Shown: one piece after another, positions 25,101 through 34,046 of the stretch
How positions within the stretch are numbered: the stretch's first letter is position 1
How the letters are laid out: each line of letters begins with the position of its first letter
Assembly: GCA_964598485.1 (NCBI GenBank)
Contig: CAZRCD010000003.1
Span: 124,001-188,000, forward strand
Direction of reading: 5' to 3'
Length of the DNA: 64,000 nucleotides
DNA from: SOJA01 sp964598485
GTDB taxonomy: Archaea > Thermoproteota > Bathyarchaeia > Bathyarchaeales > Bathycorpusculaceae
Position numbers and translations under genes: made by a program
The notes under the pieces: generated by a model
The model's input: only the letters and a program-made list of their open reading frames with translations
The model's database searches: none
What the model was told of the DNA's origin: nothing

Positions 25101-25351
25101 AAGCTAATACTGTTTTGCGTTTGAAATTTCCTTCACAGAGGCACTTGGAAATCATTTTTAAGGCGTTACTACCAGAGGTTAGAAAGCCTCCGACGATGCG
25201 TTCACGAGCATCTTTGGAGAAAGATGACACTTTTTTGATTTTGAAGATTGAAGCTAAGGATACGGTTGCTTTGCGTGCAGCAGTAAACGCTTATTTGAGA
25301 TGGATAAATTCGATGACGAATGTCATAGAAGTTTTGCAGAATATTTCTTAG
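25097..25351 (+). CDS. pcc1: KEOPS complex subunit Pcc1
   Basis: 84 residues starting MKANTVLRLKFPSQRHLEII, with RASLEKDDTFLILKIEAKD and AVNAYLRWINSMTNVIEVL. This is the two-strand, two-helix Pcc1 fold that dimerises the KEOPS complex for t6A tRNA modification. I chose ATG 25097 (ATGA overlap with the Brix gene) over an in-frame TTG 15 bases upstream. Confidence 0.92.
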   Translation: MKANTVLRLKFPSQRHLEIIFKALLPEVRKPPTMRSRASLEKDDTFLILKIEAKDTVALRAAVNAYLRWINSMTNVIEVLQNIS

Positions 25352-25550
25352 CGTGCTAAAGCTCTCTAGATTTTATCCTTTTCTCGTACAAAATATATCG
25401 AGCCAACTCGGCATCTAGTTTGTTGATGCCGCCGAATCCTCCTCCACTATTTTTTGACCAGATACTGATTTTCCGATAGGAATTGATGTTTTAGAGAATG
25501 TTTAATTAATGGCTTTGATGTATTGCTGTGCAGACGGAAGGTAACACAAA

Positions 25551-25916
25551 GTGAGTGAAGAAATTTCGAAGCTTCCACCTCAAATTCAAGAACGTTTACT
25601 AAGACTTCAGCAGCTGCAACAAACACTCCAAACAATCTTAGCACAAAAACAGCAAGTAGAACTCGAACTAACAGAAATCGAACAAGCTCTAAGCGAGTTA
25701 CAAAAAACAGCAGACGACACAACCATATACAAAGCAATAGGCTCGCTTTTAGTAAAAGCCGAAAAACCAAAAGTAACCGCCGATCTAACCGAAAGGAAAG
25801 AATTGCTTAACGTGCGAGTTCAAGTTCTCGGAAAGCAAGAAGAACGCTTACGAGGACAACTGAAGGATTTGCAGACTAGACTTCAAAAAGAATTAAGCTC
25901 CATTTCTCCCTCGTAG
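25551..25916 (+). CDS. pfdB: Prefoldin beta subunit
   Basis: 121 residues: two long coiled-coil helices (KLPPQIQERLLRLQQLQQTL, then REERL-type heptads to the end) joined by the beta hairpin TTIYKAIGSLLVKAEKPKV. It forms the alpha2-beta4 jellyfish chaperone that hands unfolded proteins to the thermosome. A 200-base gap separates it from pcc1. On the minus strand of that gap (about 25360-25480) about 40 codons are open (LDAELARYILYEKRIK) but without a start codon. Confidence 0.95.
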   Translation: MSEEISKLPPQIQERLLRLQQLQQTLQTILAQKQQVELELTEIEQALSELQKTADDTTIYKAIGSLLVKAEKPKVTADLTERKELLNVRVQVLGKQEERLRGQLKDLQTRLQKELSSISPS

Positions 25917-25944
25917 CCTTCAAAAACGTTTCTGGTGGAAAACC

Positions 25945-26244
25945 GTGGAAATAGGGATACCAGAGCTCAAAAGCGAACAAATTGAAGAACTCTGCTCAAT
26001 TGTGGAAAAAACCGCCAGACAATACCTAATATCAAAGGTTTCTCAAAAAAGAATAGAAGCCCTAAACATAAGTGTAGAAACTGAAGGAACAAAACCTGTA
26101 AGGCTCACGGTTGACATTGACGTTTCGCTATCACCAATAATGAAAAAATTTAACGTGCAAAAACTTGTTGACGAAGCAATAAAAGAAGCCTTCACTTCAG
26201 CTGAAAATTACTTAAGGGAACTGAAATGTCATTCGAAGAAATAA
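25945..26244 (+). CDS. DUF3194-family protein
   Basis: 99 residues, alpha-beta-alpha: a helix (IEELCSIVEKTARQYLIS), two strands (ALNISVETEG, PVRLTVDIDVSLSP) and a long helix (KLVDEAIKEAFTSAENYLRE). DUF3194 commonly sits next to prefoldin beta in archaea. The function is unknown. It starts with GTG and overlaps the DHH gene by 19 bases. Confidence 0.8.
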   Translation: MEIGIPELKSEQIEELCSIVEKTARQYLISKVSQKRIEALNISVETEGTKPVRLTVDIDVSLSPIMKKFNVQKLVDEAIKEAFTSAENYLRELKCHSKK

Positions 26245-27236
26245 CTAAAATTCTACATGAATCAGATGCTAAAGTTGCTGTTTTATTATGTCACCACAAC
26301 GCTGACCCAGACGCTATCTGTTCAGCCTACGCCTTCAAAAGCCTACTAAAACATTTTAACCCGAATCTTGAAGTTGAGATTGGAGCAACTCACGGAATAA
26401 GCCGACTTTCAAAACATCTACTCAAACATTTACCTATAAAAGTGGAAACACAACCTAGCGTGGAAAATTCTGACGTCATAATCCTATTGGACACCAACAC
26501 AATCCAACAACTAAATAATCTAGCTGAAAAAGTGAAAACCTCAAAAGCGCCAATCATAGTTATTGACCATCATGCACCCCACCCAGAAACACAACAGCTG
26601 GCAAAACTATACATAACAAATGAAGAAGTCTCCTCAACATGCGAAATCGTCTACGACTTCTATAAGCAGACTGACGTTAAACCAGGCGAAAACGAGGCGA
26701 AAGCACTGTTTTTAGGTATAGCCTTTGACACACGCCACTTCATCATAGCCAACTCATCTACACTGAAAAAAATCGCAGGACTAGTTGACGCTGGAGTAAA
26801 TGCTCAAGAGACTATGTCTCTGCTCTCACTCCCTATGGAATTTTCAGAACGTGTCGCAAGACTAAAAGCCTCCAGAAGAATCAAACTCGCTAGAATCAAC
26901 GAATGGATTATTGCGTTTTCACACGTCAGCGCCTACCAAGCCTCAGCCGCAAGGGCAATAATCGAATTAGGCGCTCATGTCGCAGTTGTGGCTGGACAGA
27001 AAAATGAAACCCTAGAAATCAGTTTGCGTGCAGCCCGCGAATTTTACAAAAAAACAGGCATCCACCTTGGCAAGGATGTAGCTAGACCGCTAGGCGAACA
27101 TCTGCATGGCATGGGTGGTGGACATTCCACAGCCGCCGGAGTGAACGGAGCAGGAGACATTCAAACCGTGTTTAAGCGTTGTTTACGGCTTTTAAAGGAA
27201 AAGTTAACTAAAAATCAAGTAGCTACTCTTAAATGA
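26226..27236 (+). CDS. DHH-family phosphoesterase (RecJ/NrnA-like)
   Basis: 336 residues. Motif I is HHNADPDAICSAYAFKSLL, the second metal motif VIILLDTN, motif III the DHHAPHPETQ, and the C-terminal DHHA1 domain ends in GEHLHGMGGGHSTAAGVNGA, which binds the substrate phosphate. Members hydrolyse short oligonucleotides, single-stranded nucleic acid or pAp/c-di-nucleotides. The length and lack of extra domains suit a nano-RNase-like enzyme. It is the last gene of the overlapping set from pfdB. Confidence 0.88.
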   Translation: MSFEEITKILHESDAKVAVLLCHHNADPDAICSAYAFKSLLKHFNPNLEVEIGATHGISRLSKHLLKHLPIKVETQPSVENSDVIILLDTNTIQQLNNLAEKVKTSKAPIIVIDHHAPHPETQQLAKLYITNEEVSSTCEIVYDFYKQTDVKPGENEAKALFLGIAFDTRHFIIANSSTLKKIAGLVDAGVNAQETMSLLSLPMEFSERVARLKASRRIKLARINEWIIAFSHVSAYQASAARAIIELGAHVAVVAGQKNETLEISLRAAREFYKKTGIHLGKDVARPLGEHLHGMGGGHSTAAGVNGAGDIQTVFKRCLRLLKEKLTKNQVATLK

Positions 27237-27274
27237 GAAATGAACCCGCTTACAAATAGGCAGGCACCAACAGC

Positions 27275-28126
27275 ATGTCAATAATAGAAACAGAAAACCT
27301 CACATACACTTATCCCAGTGGAACAAAACCATCAATTAGAGACGTTTCCATAAAAATTGACAAAGGAGAATTCGTCCTAATCACAGGCCCAAGCGGATGC
27401 GGAAAAACAACACTCTGCCGATGCTTCAACGGATTAATCCCACACTTCTACCAAGGTGAACTAAAAGGCGAAATAACGGTCGCAGGACTTAGAATTTCCG
27501 AACAACCAATCTACGAAATGGCAAAACATGTAGGACTTGTTTTCCAAAATCCGGAAAACCAGCTTTTCGCGCTGTCCGTAGAAAAGGACGTAGCCTTCGG
27601 ACTTGAAAACCTCGGAGTCCCAAGAGAAGAAATGCGAAAGAGAGTGGACTGGGCACTCAACCTCACAGGAATATGTGACCTAAGGGAAAGGGCACCCCAC
27701 GAACTTTCAGGCGGACAACAACAACGTGTAGCAATTGCATCTGTTTTAGCCATGCAACCAGAAATAATAGTTCTAGACGAGCCAACATCCTTCCTCGACC
27801 CGTTGGGTGCAAAGAAAATATTCGAAGTCATTTACGATTTAAACAGAAAGCTCGGAATCACCGTAGTGCTTGTTGAGCACAGACTTGACTTAACTGCAAG
27901 ATACGCAAATCACATTGCCATAATGGACGATGGAAAGATCGTTCTCGACGGAGAACCCCGAAAAATTTTAGGCTCTGAACAAGCCCGCCTAATCGGAGTG
28001 GGAATTCCAAAGCCAACACGCCTATACCAGATACTCCGGAAAGACGGAGTAAACCTCAGCAACACGGTCCCGTTGTCTTCAGATGAGATGGCAGCCATAC
28101 TAAGGGAGGCGCTCAAAAGCCAATGA
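27275..28126 (+). CDS. ecfA1: ECF transporter ATPase 1
   Basis: 283 residues, ABC ATPase. Walker A is GPSGCGKTTLCRCFNGL, the Q-loop VFQNPENQLFALSVEKDV (typical of ECF ATPases), the signature ELSGGQQQRVAIA, and Walker B EIIVLDEPTSFLDP. With the next two genes it forms the energizing module for small-molecule uptake through separate S components. Stop and next start overlap by four bases. Confidence 0.93.
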   Translation: MSIIETENLTYTYPSGTKPSIRDVSIKIDKGEFVLITGPSGCGKTTLCRCFNGLIPHFYQGELKGEITVAGLRISEQPIYEMAKHVGLVFQNPENQLFALSVEKDVAFGLENLGVPREEMRKRVDWALNLTGICDLRERAPHELSGGQQQRVAIASVLAMQPEIIVLDEPTSFLDPLGAKKIFEVIYDLNRKLGITVVLVEHRLDLTARYANHIAIMDDGKIVLDGEPRKILGSEQARLIGVGIPKPTRLYQILRKDGVNLSNTVPLSSDEMAAILREALKSQ

Positions 28127-28947
28127 TTGAAGCTGAAAACGTTTACTTCACGTATCCAAACGGTGTAGAAGCATTAAAAGGCGTATCCTTAACAATCAAA
28201 AACGGTGAGTTTGTAGCCATAATGGGAGAAAATGGCGCTGGAAAAACAACTCTAGTCAAACACTTCAACGGACTGCTAAAGCCAACCAAAGGAACCGTGC
28301 ATATTGACGGGGTGAACACAACAAAAGTTAGCGTCGCAACCCTAGCCAGAAACGTTGGATTCGTGTTCCAAAACCCGGATCGCCAACTTTTCAGCGAAAC
28401 AGTTGAGGAAGAAATAGCTTTTGCACTAAAGAACTTCGGGTTTAAAGAAAAAATAATAAAAAGGCGAGTGACGTGGGCTCTAAACCTTTTAGGCTTAACA
28501 CAATATAGAAAAACCTCGCCCTTCATGCTGAGCGGCGGAGAAAGGAAACGTGTAGCCTTAGCTTCAATTTTAGCTTGGAACCCAAAAATATTGATGTTAG
28601 ATGAACCAACCATAGGGCAAGACTACCGACAAAAAGAAAATCTTCTTCAGTTCATCCTACAAATGAAAGCTCAAAGAAAAACCGTAATCATCGTTACGCA
28701 CGATGTGGAGTTCGTGGCTGAATGCAGCCCAAGAGTTTTGTTAATGCGAGAGGGAAGAATAGTAGCTGATGGTGAAGCACGAAAAGTGCTTACAAACCCT
28801 GAAATCTTAACCCAAGCGTCAATCGTACCACCACAAATAACTCAAATTTTCCTACAACTATCCGATTTTCAACTGCCAAAAGAAGTCATCGACGTTTACA
28901 AGGCACGGGAAAAACTGCTCAATCTCTTGGAAGCGAGAGCAAAATGA
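28123..28947 (+). CDS. ecfA2: ECF transporter ATPase 2
   Basis: 274 residues, ABC ATPase. Walker A is GENGAGKTTLVKHFNGLL, the Q-loop VFQNPDRQLFSETVEEEI, the signature MLSGGERKRVALA, and Walker B ILMLDEPTIGQD. It forms a heterodimer with the preceding ATPase. It overlaps ecfT by four bases. Confidence 0.93.
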   Translation: MIEAENVYFTYPNGVEALKGVSLTIKNGEFVAIMGENGAGKTTLVKHFNGLLKPTKGTVHIDGVNTTKVSVATLARNVGFVFQNPDRQLFSETVEEEIAFALKNFGFKEKIIKRRVTWALNLLGLTQYRKTSPFMLSGGERKRVALASILAWNPKILMLDEPTIGQDYRQKENLLQFILQMKAQRKTVIIVTHDVEFVAECSPRVLLMREGRIVADGEARKVLTNPEILTQASIVPPQITQIFLQLSDFQLPKEVIDVYKAREKLLNLLEARAK

Positions 28948-29753
28948 GCGTTTTTGACGGACTCAAGTTTCGAAGGGTCTACTCGCCCATTCACAACCTA
29001 GACCCAAGAATAAAATTTGTCTATGTTTGTGCAATTTTTGTGGCTGCAATAATCTTCTGGGAACTACTGCCCTTAGCAATACTGTTCTTGATACAAGTTC
29101 CATTCGTCATTTTGGCTGGTGTCCAACGTGAATGGGTTCGTTCCATGCGGGGAGCAGCATTCTTAGCAATAGTAATTTTCTTAACGAATTTTGTCTTTTC
29201 GTTTATTGGCGCTGGTTACACAAATCCAGTCTATTATCTGGAATATGCCTTTGCCATGACTTTACGCTTCATAGTCCTTATTGAATCCTTCTCCATTTTC
29301 TTCCTAACCACATCACCAGACCATCTAGGCTTAGCTCTAGAACAAACACGTATTCCTTATGAGTTCTGTTTCGCCTTCACAACCGCAGTACGATTTGTCC
29401 CTGTTCTAGCCGAAGAAGCCCAAACAATTATGGATGCCCAGAAAGCGAGAGGTTTAGAGCTTGAACGTGGAAACTTTTTGAAAAGAATTAGAAATTACAT
29501 TCCAATTCTCATACCCCTAATTGTGAGTGCAATTCGCAGAAGCCTAGAATTAGCTGAAGCCATGGAATCCCGTGCATGGGGAGCAACAAAGAAACGTACA
29601 AACCTGTACGTGCTTAAAATGCACAGAGGCGACTTCGTTTTAATAGTCATCACTGTTTTAATCTTAGCAGTCGCAATCTACATCCATCTATCCTTTAGAA
29701 TTCCATCTCTGAATGAGCTGTTAGGAGGACTTTTTAAACCGCAAGATTTTTAA
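28944..29753 (+). CDS. ecfT: ECF transporter transmembrane coupling protein
   Basis: 269 residues with about five membrane helices. The two coupling-helix motifs are visible: DAQKARGLELERG and AMESRAWGATKKR, which transmit ATPase movement to the S component. No S component is adjacent, so this is a shared (group II) module; the QueT-like protein at 51104 is one candidate client in this window. Confidence 0.92.
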   Translation: MSVFDGLKFRRVYSPIHNLDPRIKFVYVCAIFVAAIIFWELLPLAILFLIQVPFVILAGVQREWVRSMRGAAFLAIVIFLTNFVFSFIGAGYTNPVYYLEYAFAMTLRFIVLIESFSIFFLTTSPDHLGLALEQTRIPYEFCFAFTTAVRFVPVLAEEAQTIMDAQKARGLELERGNFLKRIRNYIPILIPLIVSAIRRSLELAEAMESRAWGATKKRTNLYVLKMHRGDFVLIVITVLILAVAIYIHLSFRIPSLNELLGGLFKPQDF

Positions 29754-29804
29754 TATACGCGTTTGTGTATGGGCTTTTCGGAGCTTGAAAAGGGGAGAGC
29801 AAAA

Positions 29805-29993
29805 ATGGGTTGGCCTGAAGAAGAGGATTATCTGGCTAGACAGCCTGCGGGCGAACGTGAACCCTTAACCCATCTTGGAAGCATTTTTGAGAACAATTGC
29901 TTGGTGTTTTTGAATGGTTTAATTGTTGAGTTGATGCATCGGTTAGGCTGGACCGAGGAGGATTTAAAGAGGAGACTTGCAACAATAGAGTAA
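29805..29993 (+). CDS. Small unknown protein
   Basis: 62 residues beginning MGWPEEEDYLARQPAGE, with LTHLGSIFENNCLVFLNGLI and VELMHRLGWTEEDLKRRLA. AAAGGGGAG seven bases before ATG 29805 argues for this start, although the frame is open from 29763. Helical and acidic, with no known domain. Confidence 0.55.
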   Translation: MGWPEEEDYLARQPAGEREPLTHLGSIFENNCLVFLNGLIVELMHRLGWTEEDLKRRLATIE

Positions 29994-30168
29994 GAATATA
30001 ACTGGAGCGTGCAACATATTCGCGCAAAGTGGAAAAAGAAGAAACAAAGGAAACTTAAAAGAAAAAGAAAGAAAAGACGGGAAAGATACAAATAAGTACA
30101 AAATTTCAGAAAAGGATTTACACTCAAGACAAATATAAAATAGTTGACGTTTCATTCTTGAATGAGGT

Positions 30169-31332
30169 GTGAGTGAAATCAAAAGCAACATCAGCCATAT
30201 AGGATACGTCAACAGCATTAGAGACAATATTTTCAACATCAGGAAGGCAAAACTGCTACCGCTATATGAAGACCTAAAATCAGCAAACTGTGTAGTCTGC
30301 GGAGGATCCGGCAGATCACTGTACTCCTTGAATGCTGCAATGAGCCAGATCGCAATGAGCCAAATAGGCTGGAGGAACAAGGTTGTGTTGACTCCGGACG
30401 ACCCGGGCTTTCCTGGAAAAAACATGTATGATGCGGCAGCCGAGCTTGAAAGACGATACAAAAAAACCCTGCTGTTGATTAACTCTGGTAGCGGCTTCTC
30501 TGATGATCCGCTAGGGATGGCGCAAGATTTAGCAAAATACGTTGAAGACAAGAAAACGTCAAGGTTTTCTATGGGACTTATAACTTCTAACTTAAACTCG
30601 CCACTAGCCAAGATAGTGCGCGAACAAGGTCATGTGGTTAAGTTAAAAGGGCGAGGAAGATCGAAACCCTCTTTTGAATATAGCAAGATAGGCATTATGG
30701 GTGACATCTTCGAGCTAGGGAGCTTGTTTCTTCTGTCCATGATGACTGAAGCGATCTTCCGAAACCTAGATGTAGATGGGATGCTTCAGCTTTGCGAAGA
30801 AGAATTCGCCAAGATAGGGTCAATGATTGATTCGAATGTGCAGTCAGAAACTTACACACACATCATTGACATATTGGAAAGAAGGACCAGTGTGTTTCTA
30901 GGCGGAAAAGGCACAGCAAATGAAATTGTAAAGATGAGTGGTGTAAGACTGTTTCACATCAAGGGTTTCATGGGAGATAATGTCTATATAGCTAGAGGAG
31001 TGAACACTCCGCATCCAAGGGCCGGGGATCTTGAGATTTTGGTGTCATTTTCCGGAGAAACCAAGCCTGTCATCATTTGGCGTGACATCTTTAAGAAATT
31101 GAATGGAATTGTGTTGGGAATCACGGGAGCAAAGAAGTCAACTCTGGCCGAAAAGTCAGACTTCCGAATAGTTCTAGAAGAAGAAGTTAAGCCAGGTCAA
31201 CCTAGAAGATTTTATATGAGAGCAGCATACGTTTTAAGTCCTCTGCCAGTTAAATTGACTGAAAGACTGGGTGAAAGAGGTCTGAAGCTGCCAGAATACT
31301 TAATCAGTTGGTATCACTCGGTTACACAATAA
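30169..31332 (+). CDS. Tandem SIS-domain protein (sugar-phosphate isomerase-like)
   Basis: 387 residues with two SIS domains. Domain 1 (about 30-200) has NCVVCGGSGRSLYSLNAAMS and TLLLINSGSGFSDDP. Domain 2 (about 225-375) has TSVFLGGKGTANEIVKMSG, EILVSFSGETKPVI and GIVLGITGAKKSTLAEKSD. SIS domains bind phosphosugars; single-domain archaeal relatives include 6-phospho-3-hexuloisomerase. The substrate is not evident. The start is GTG preceded by GAGGTG at short spacing. Monocistronic. Confidence 0.75.
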   Translation: MSEIKSNISHIGYVNSIRDNIFNIRKAKLLPLYEDLKSANCVVCGGSGRSLYSLNAAMSQIAMSQIGWRNKVVLTPDDPGFPGKNMYDAAAELERRYKKTLLLINSGSGFSDDPLGMAQDLAKYVEDKKTSRFSMGLITSNLNSPLAKIVREQGHVVKLKGRGRSKPSFEYSKIGIMGDIFELGSLFLLSMMTEAIFRNLDVDGMLQLCEEEFAKIGSMIDSNVQSETYTHIIDILERRTSVFLGGKGTANEIVKMSGVRLFHIKGFMGDNVYIARGVNTPHPRAGDLEILVSFSGETKPVIIWRDIFKKLNGIVLGITGAKKSTLAEKSDFRIVLEEEVKPGQPRRFYMRAAYVLSPLPVKLTERLGERGLKLPEYLISWYHSVTQ

Positions 31333-31515
31333 AACTAGAGCATGAGTTTTCTAAGCAGTTCTTTGTGTGTAAAGCTGGCTGTTTTTGTGATGGTTAAGGT
31401 TAAGCATGCTAAATATTAAACATGCATATAACTTATTAAGACTCACGATAGAGTATATCAAGGCTTCACAGCATACTCTAGGTAAAAGACAACCACACAG
31501 AAACGGTGAAAACAA

Positions 31516-33066
31516 GTGCCCAAAACTCCCAAAACAGTGCAAAAACCAGAATTTGGCATACTAATAAAAGAGGAAGGTAAAAAACCAGCTGTTTTCAGAG
31601 AAGTCTACCCCATACGAGAACCCTATGTATATGCGGCAATAGTCAAAGATCCGAAAACACAAAAAATAATGTACGAAATCATAGAGCCGACACTGCAAGA
31701 AGATGAGAAGGAACGGCTAAAGGAAATAAAGACGTTTTTAATTGACGAGCTGAATGTAAGCCTGAAAGAAATAGAAACCAAGGAGAAAGCAGAAAACTAT
31801 CTGAAAGAAAAAACAAAGGAAACAATTAGAAAATACCGTATAAAAGTTCCACCAGAGGCAATTGATAAATTCATATACTACATAATACGCGATTTCATAG
31901 GCTATGGAAAAATAGACCCGTTAATGAAGGATCATCTAATAGAGGATGTGTCGGCAGACGGCGTAAACATACCGCTTTATGTTTGGCACAGAATGTACGA
32001 GTCGCTACCAACAAACATAGTATTTGAAGATGAGGCTGAACTAAACTCCTTCGTTATTCGAATGGCATATCTAGCAGGAAAAAACATCTCCATAGCATCC
32101 CCAATTTTAGACGCATCGCTCCCTGATGGAAGTCGTATACAACTGACCTACGGAAGTGAAGTCACCAGAAGAGGATCAACATTCACAATTCGACGCTTCA
32201 AAGTTGACCCATTAACAATTTCAGATTTAATAGCATTCAATACCCTATCCTCAGAAATGGCAGCCTACTTGTGGTACCTCATAGAAAACAGAGCCTCAGT
32301 AATTGTGGCTGGCGGCGTTGCAGCTGGAAAAACAACCATGCTGAACTGTTTATCCATGTTCATAAAGCCTGAAATGAAAATAGTGAGCGTAGAAGACACG
32401 CATGAGCTTAACCTTCCACATGAGAACTGGATACCTTCAGTCGTTAGATTAGGCTTTGGACACGAAGACAAAAAGGGCGGAAGCATAACCCTGTTCGACT
32501 TGTTGAAGGCTGCTGTTAGACAAAGACCAGACTACATTATTGTGGGCGAAGTCCGAGGAGAAGAAGCGTACACGCTGTTTCAGGCAATGGCAACAGGTCA
32601 TCTTGGAATGAGTACTCTTCATGCGGAATCTGTGGAAGCTGTAATAAACCGTTTGGAGTCTGAACCGATGAATATTCCAAAACCACTCATAGCAATGATA
32701 GACGTTGTAATGGTTATAGCAAGAATAGAAAAGGAGGGAAAACCAGCGAGAAGAGCAACTACAACAACGGAAGTTTTGGAGCTTGACCCGAAAACGAAGA
32801 GCATTCCAACTGAAGAGGTTTTCAGCTGGAATCCAAGAGACGATAAATTTGTCTTTTCTGGCTACAGCAGCCTTCTAGAGAGACAAATGAAAAAGTTGGG
32901 TGTTACTAAAGGAAAAGTCAAACGTGAGTTAAATCGCAGAAAGATTGTTTTGGAATGGATGGTTCACGAGGGCATCCGTGGCCATACTGACGTTGCAAAC
33001 GTGATACGAGAATATTATGCTAACCCGAAACGGGTTTACCAGAAAGCCAGAGTGGGACTAAAATGA
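31516..33066 (+). CDS. Type IV pilus / type II secretion ATPase (GspE/TadA/FlaI family)
   Basis: 516 residues. The N-terminal domain includes FIYYIIRDFIGYGKIDPLMKD and LIEDVSADGVNIPLYVWH. The catalytic domain has Walker A VAGGVAAGKTTMLNCL at about 265-280, an Asp box (IVSVEDTHELNLPHENWIPS), and Walker B PDYIIVGEVRGEEAYTLFQA with HLGMSTLHAESVEAV. It powers assembly of the pilin-like proteins encoded downstream. First gene of a five-gene operon. Confidence 0.93.
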   Translation: MPKTPKTVQKPEFGILIKEEGKKPAVFREVYPIREPYVYAAIVKDPKTQKIMYEIIEPTLQEDEKERLKEIKTFLIDELNVSLKEIETKEKAENYLKEKTKETIRKYRIKVPPEAIDKFIYYIIRDFIGYGKIDPLMKDHLIEDVSADGVNIPLYVWHRMYESLPTNIVFEDEAELNSFVIRMAYLAGKNISIASPILDASLPDGSRIQLTYGSEVTRRGSTFTIRRFKVDPLTISDLIAFNTLSSEMAAYLWYLIENRASVIVAGGVAAGKTTMLNCLSMFIKPEMKIVSVEDTHELNLPHENWIPSVVRLGFGHEDKKGGSITLFDLLKAAVRQRPDYIIVGEVRGEEAYTLFQAMATGHLGMSTLHAESVEAVINRLESEPMNIPKPLIAMIDVVMVIARIEKEGKPARRATTTTEVLELDPKTKSIPTEEVFSWNPRDDKFVFSGYSSLLERQMKKLGVTKGKVKRELNRRKIVLEWMVHEGIRGHTDVANVIREYYANPKRVYQKARVGLK

Positions 33067-34040
33067 AGAATAGAAAAATTCGACAAAGAGTAAAGAGATT
33101 TTTCAACAGCATCAAAAAAAGACTTAAACCAGAAGCATCACGAGAAACATTTAAATTTGCACTGAAAAAGCCGCATTCCCTAGCTTACCAACTTATCGGA
33201 GAAAAAACTGACCGCGTTCTGCCACTTTTTGAGGACTTGGGCTTAAATCTGCAGAAGGCGGGGTTAAAGGTTAATTTTAAGGCTTACCTTAGCCTAACAT
33301 TGTTTGCCACAATTTTCATGTCAGTCACTGCATTAATTTCTATTCCATGCTTGCTTGCTTTCGCTTTCAACATACCGTTTTTTCCAGCCGTTTTATTTGG
33401 TGTTGGCGGAGGCCTCTTCGCAGTTGCGTTTTCCATAATTGGATTTTATTTCTACCCAATTTACCGCGCCGACAAGCTCAAAAGGGAGGTAGAGGATGAG
33501 TTGCCTTTTACAACTGGTTACATGGCCATTCTTGCGAGCGCTGGTGTTTCTCCAGAAAAGATTTTCTATTCAATTTCAAATCTCAGCGTGCCATTGACCG
33601 TTTCTGAAGAAGCTAAAAATATTGTCAGAGATGTGAATCTCTTCGGTTTGGACATAATATCTGCTTTGGAAGAGACTTCGAAACGAACTCCTTCTGAAAG
33701 ATTTCGTGAAATGCTGGAGGGCTTTATCTCAACAATACATTCAGGCGGAAATCTGGCGGCTTATCTACGCGAAAAGTCTAGGCAGTACATGAACCTAAAG
33801 AGAATAAGCCTACGCAAATTTTCTGACACATTGTCTGTTTTGTCAGAGTTCTACGTGTCTCTGCTCATCACAGGGCCTTTGCTTATGGTCATCATGCTTG
33901 CGGTTATGGCTATGCTTGGTGGGGGAAACCTAGGCGGGCTGGGTCCAGACCTTCTACTTAACATGCTCACTTATCTTGGAATTCCGCTGGGCTCTGTAAT
34001 ATTTCTGATAATTTTGGATGCTGTTTCGCCTAAATGGTAA
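33063..34040 (+). CDS. Pilus assembly membrane protein, T2SSF domain 1
   Basis: 325 residues. A cytoplasmic N-terminus is followed by two membrane segments near 80-145, the T2SSF cytoplasmic domain (VEDELPFTTGYMAILASAGV and the following LEETSKRTPSERFREMLEG) and two C-terminal membrane segments (LLITGPLLMVIMLAVMAML and onward). It overlaps the ATPase by four bases. FlaJ-type proteins fuse two such domains; here they are separate genes. Confidence 0.85.
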   Translation: MKNRKIRQRVKRFFNSIKKRLKPEASRETFKFALKKPHSLAYQLIGEKTDRVLPLFEDLGLNLQKAGLKVNFKAYLSLTLFATIFMSVTALISIPCLLAFAFNIPFFPAVLFGVGGGLFAVAFSIIGFYFYPIYRADKLKREVEDELPFTTGYMAILASAGVSPEKIFYSISNLSVPLTVSEEAKNIVRDVNLFGLDIISALEETSKRTPSERFREMLEGFISTIHSGGNLAAYLREKSRQYMNLKRISLRKFSDTLSVLSEFYVSLLITGPLLMVIMLAVMAMLGGGNLGGLGPDLLLNMLTYLGIPLGSVIFLIILDAVSPKW

Positions 34041-34046
34041 TGAAAA

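Noticed and set aside
29964..30611. A 215-codon minus-strand frame over the start of the tandem SIS gene
   Set aside because: It is antisense to SIS domain 1, with a low-complexity Ser/Phe/Leu composition typical of a shadow frame.
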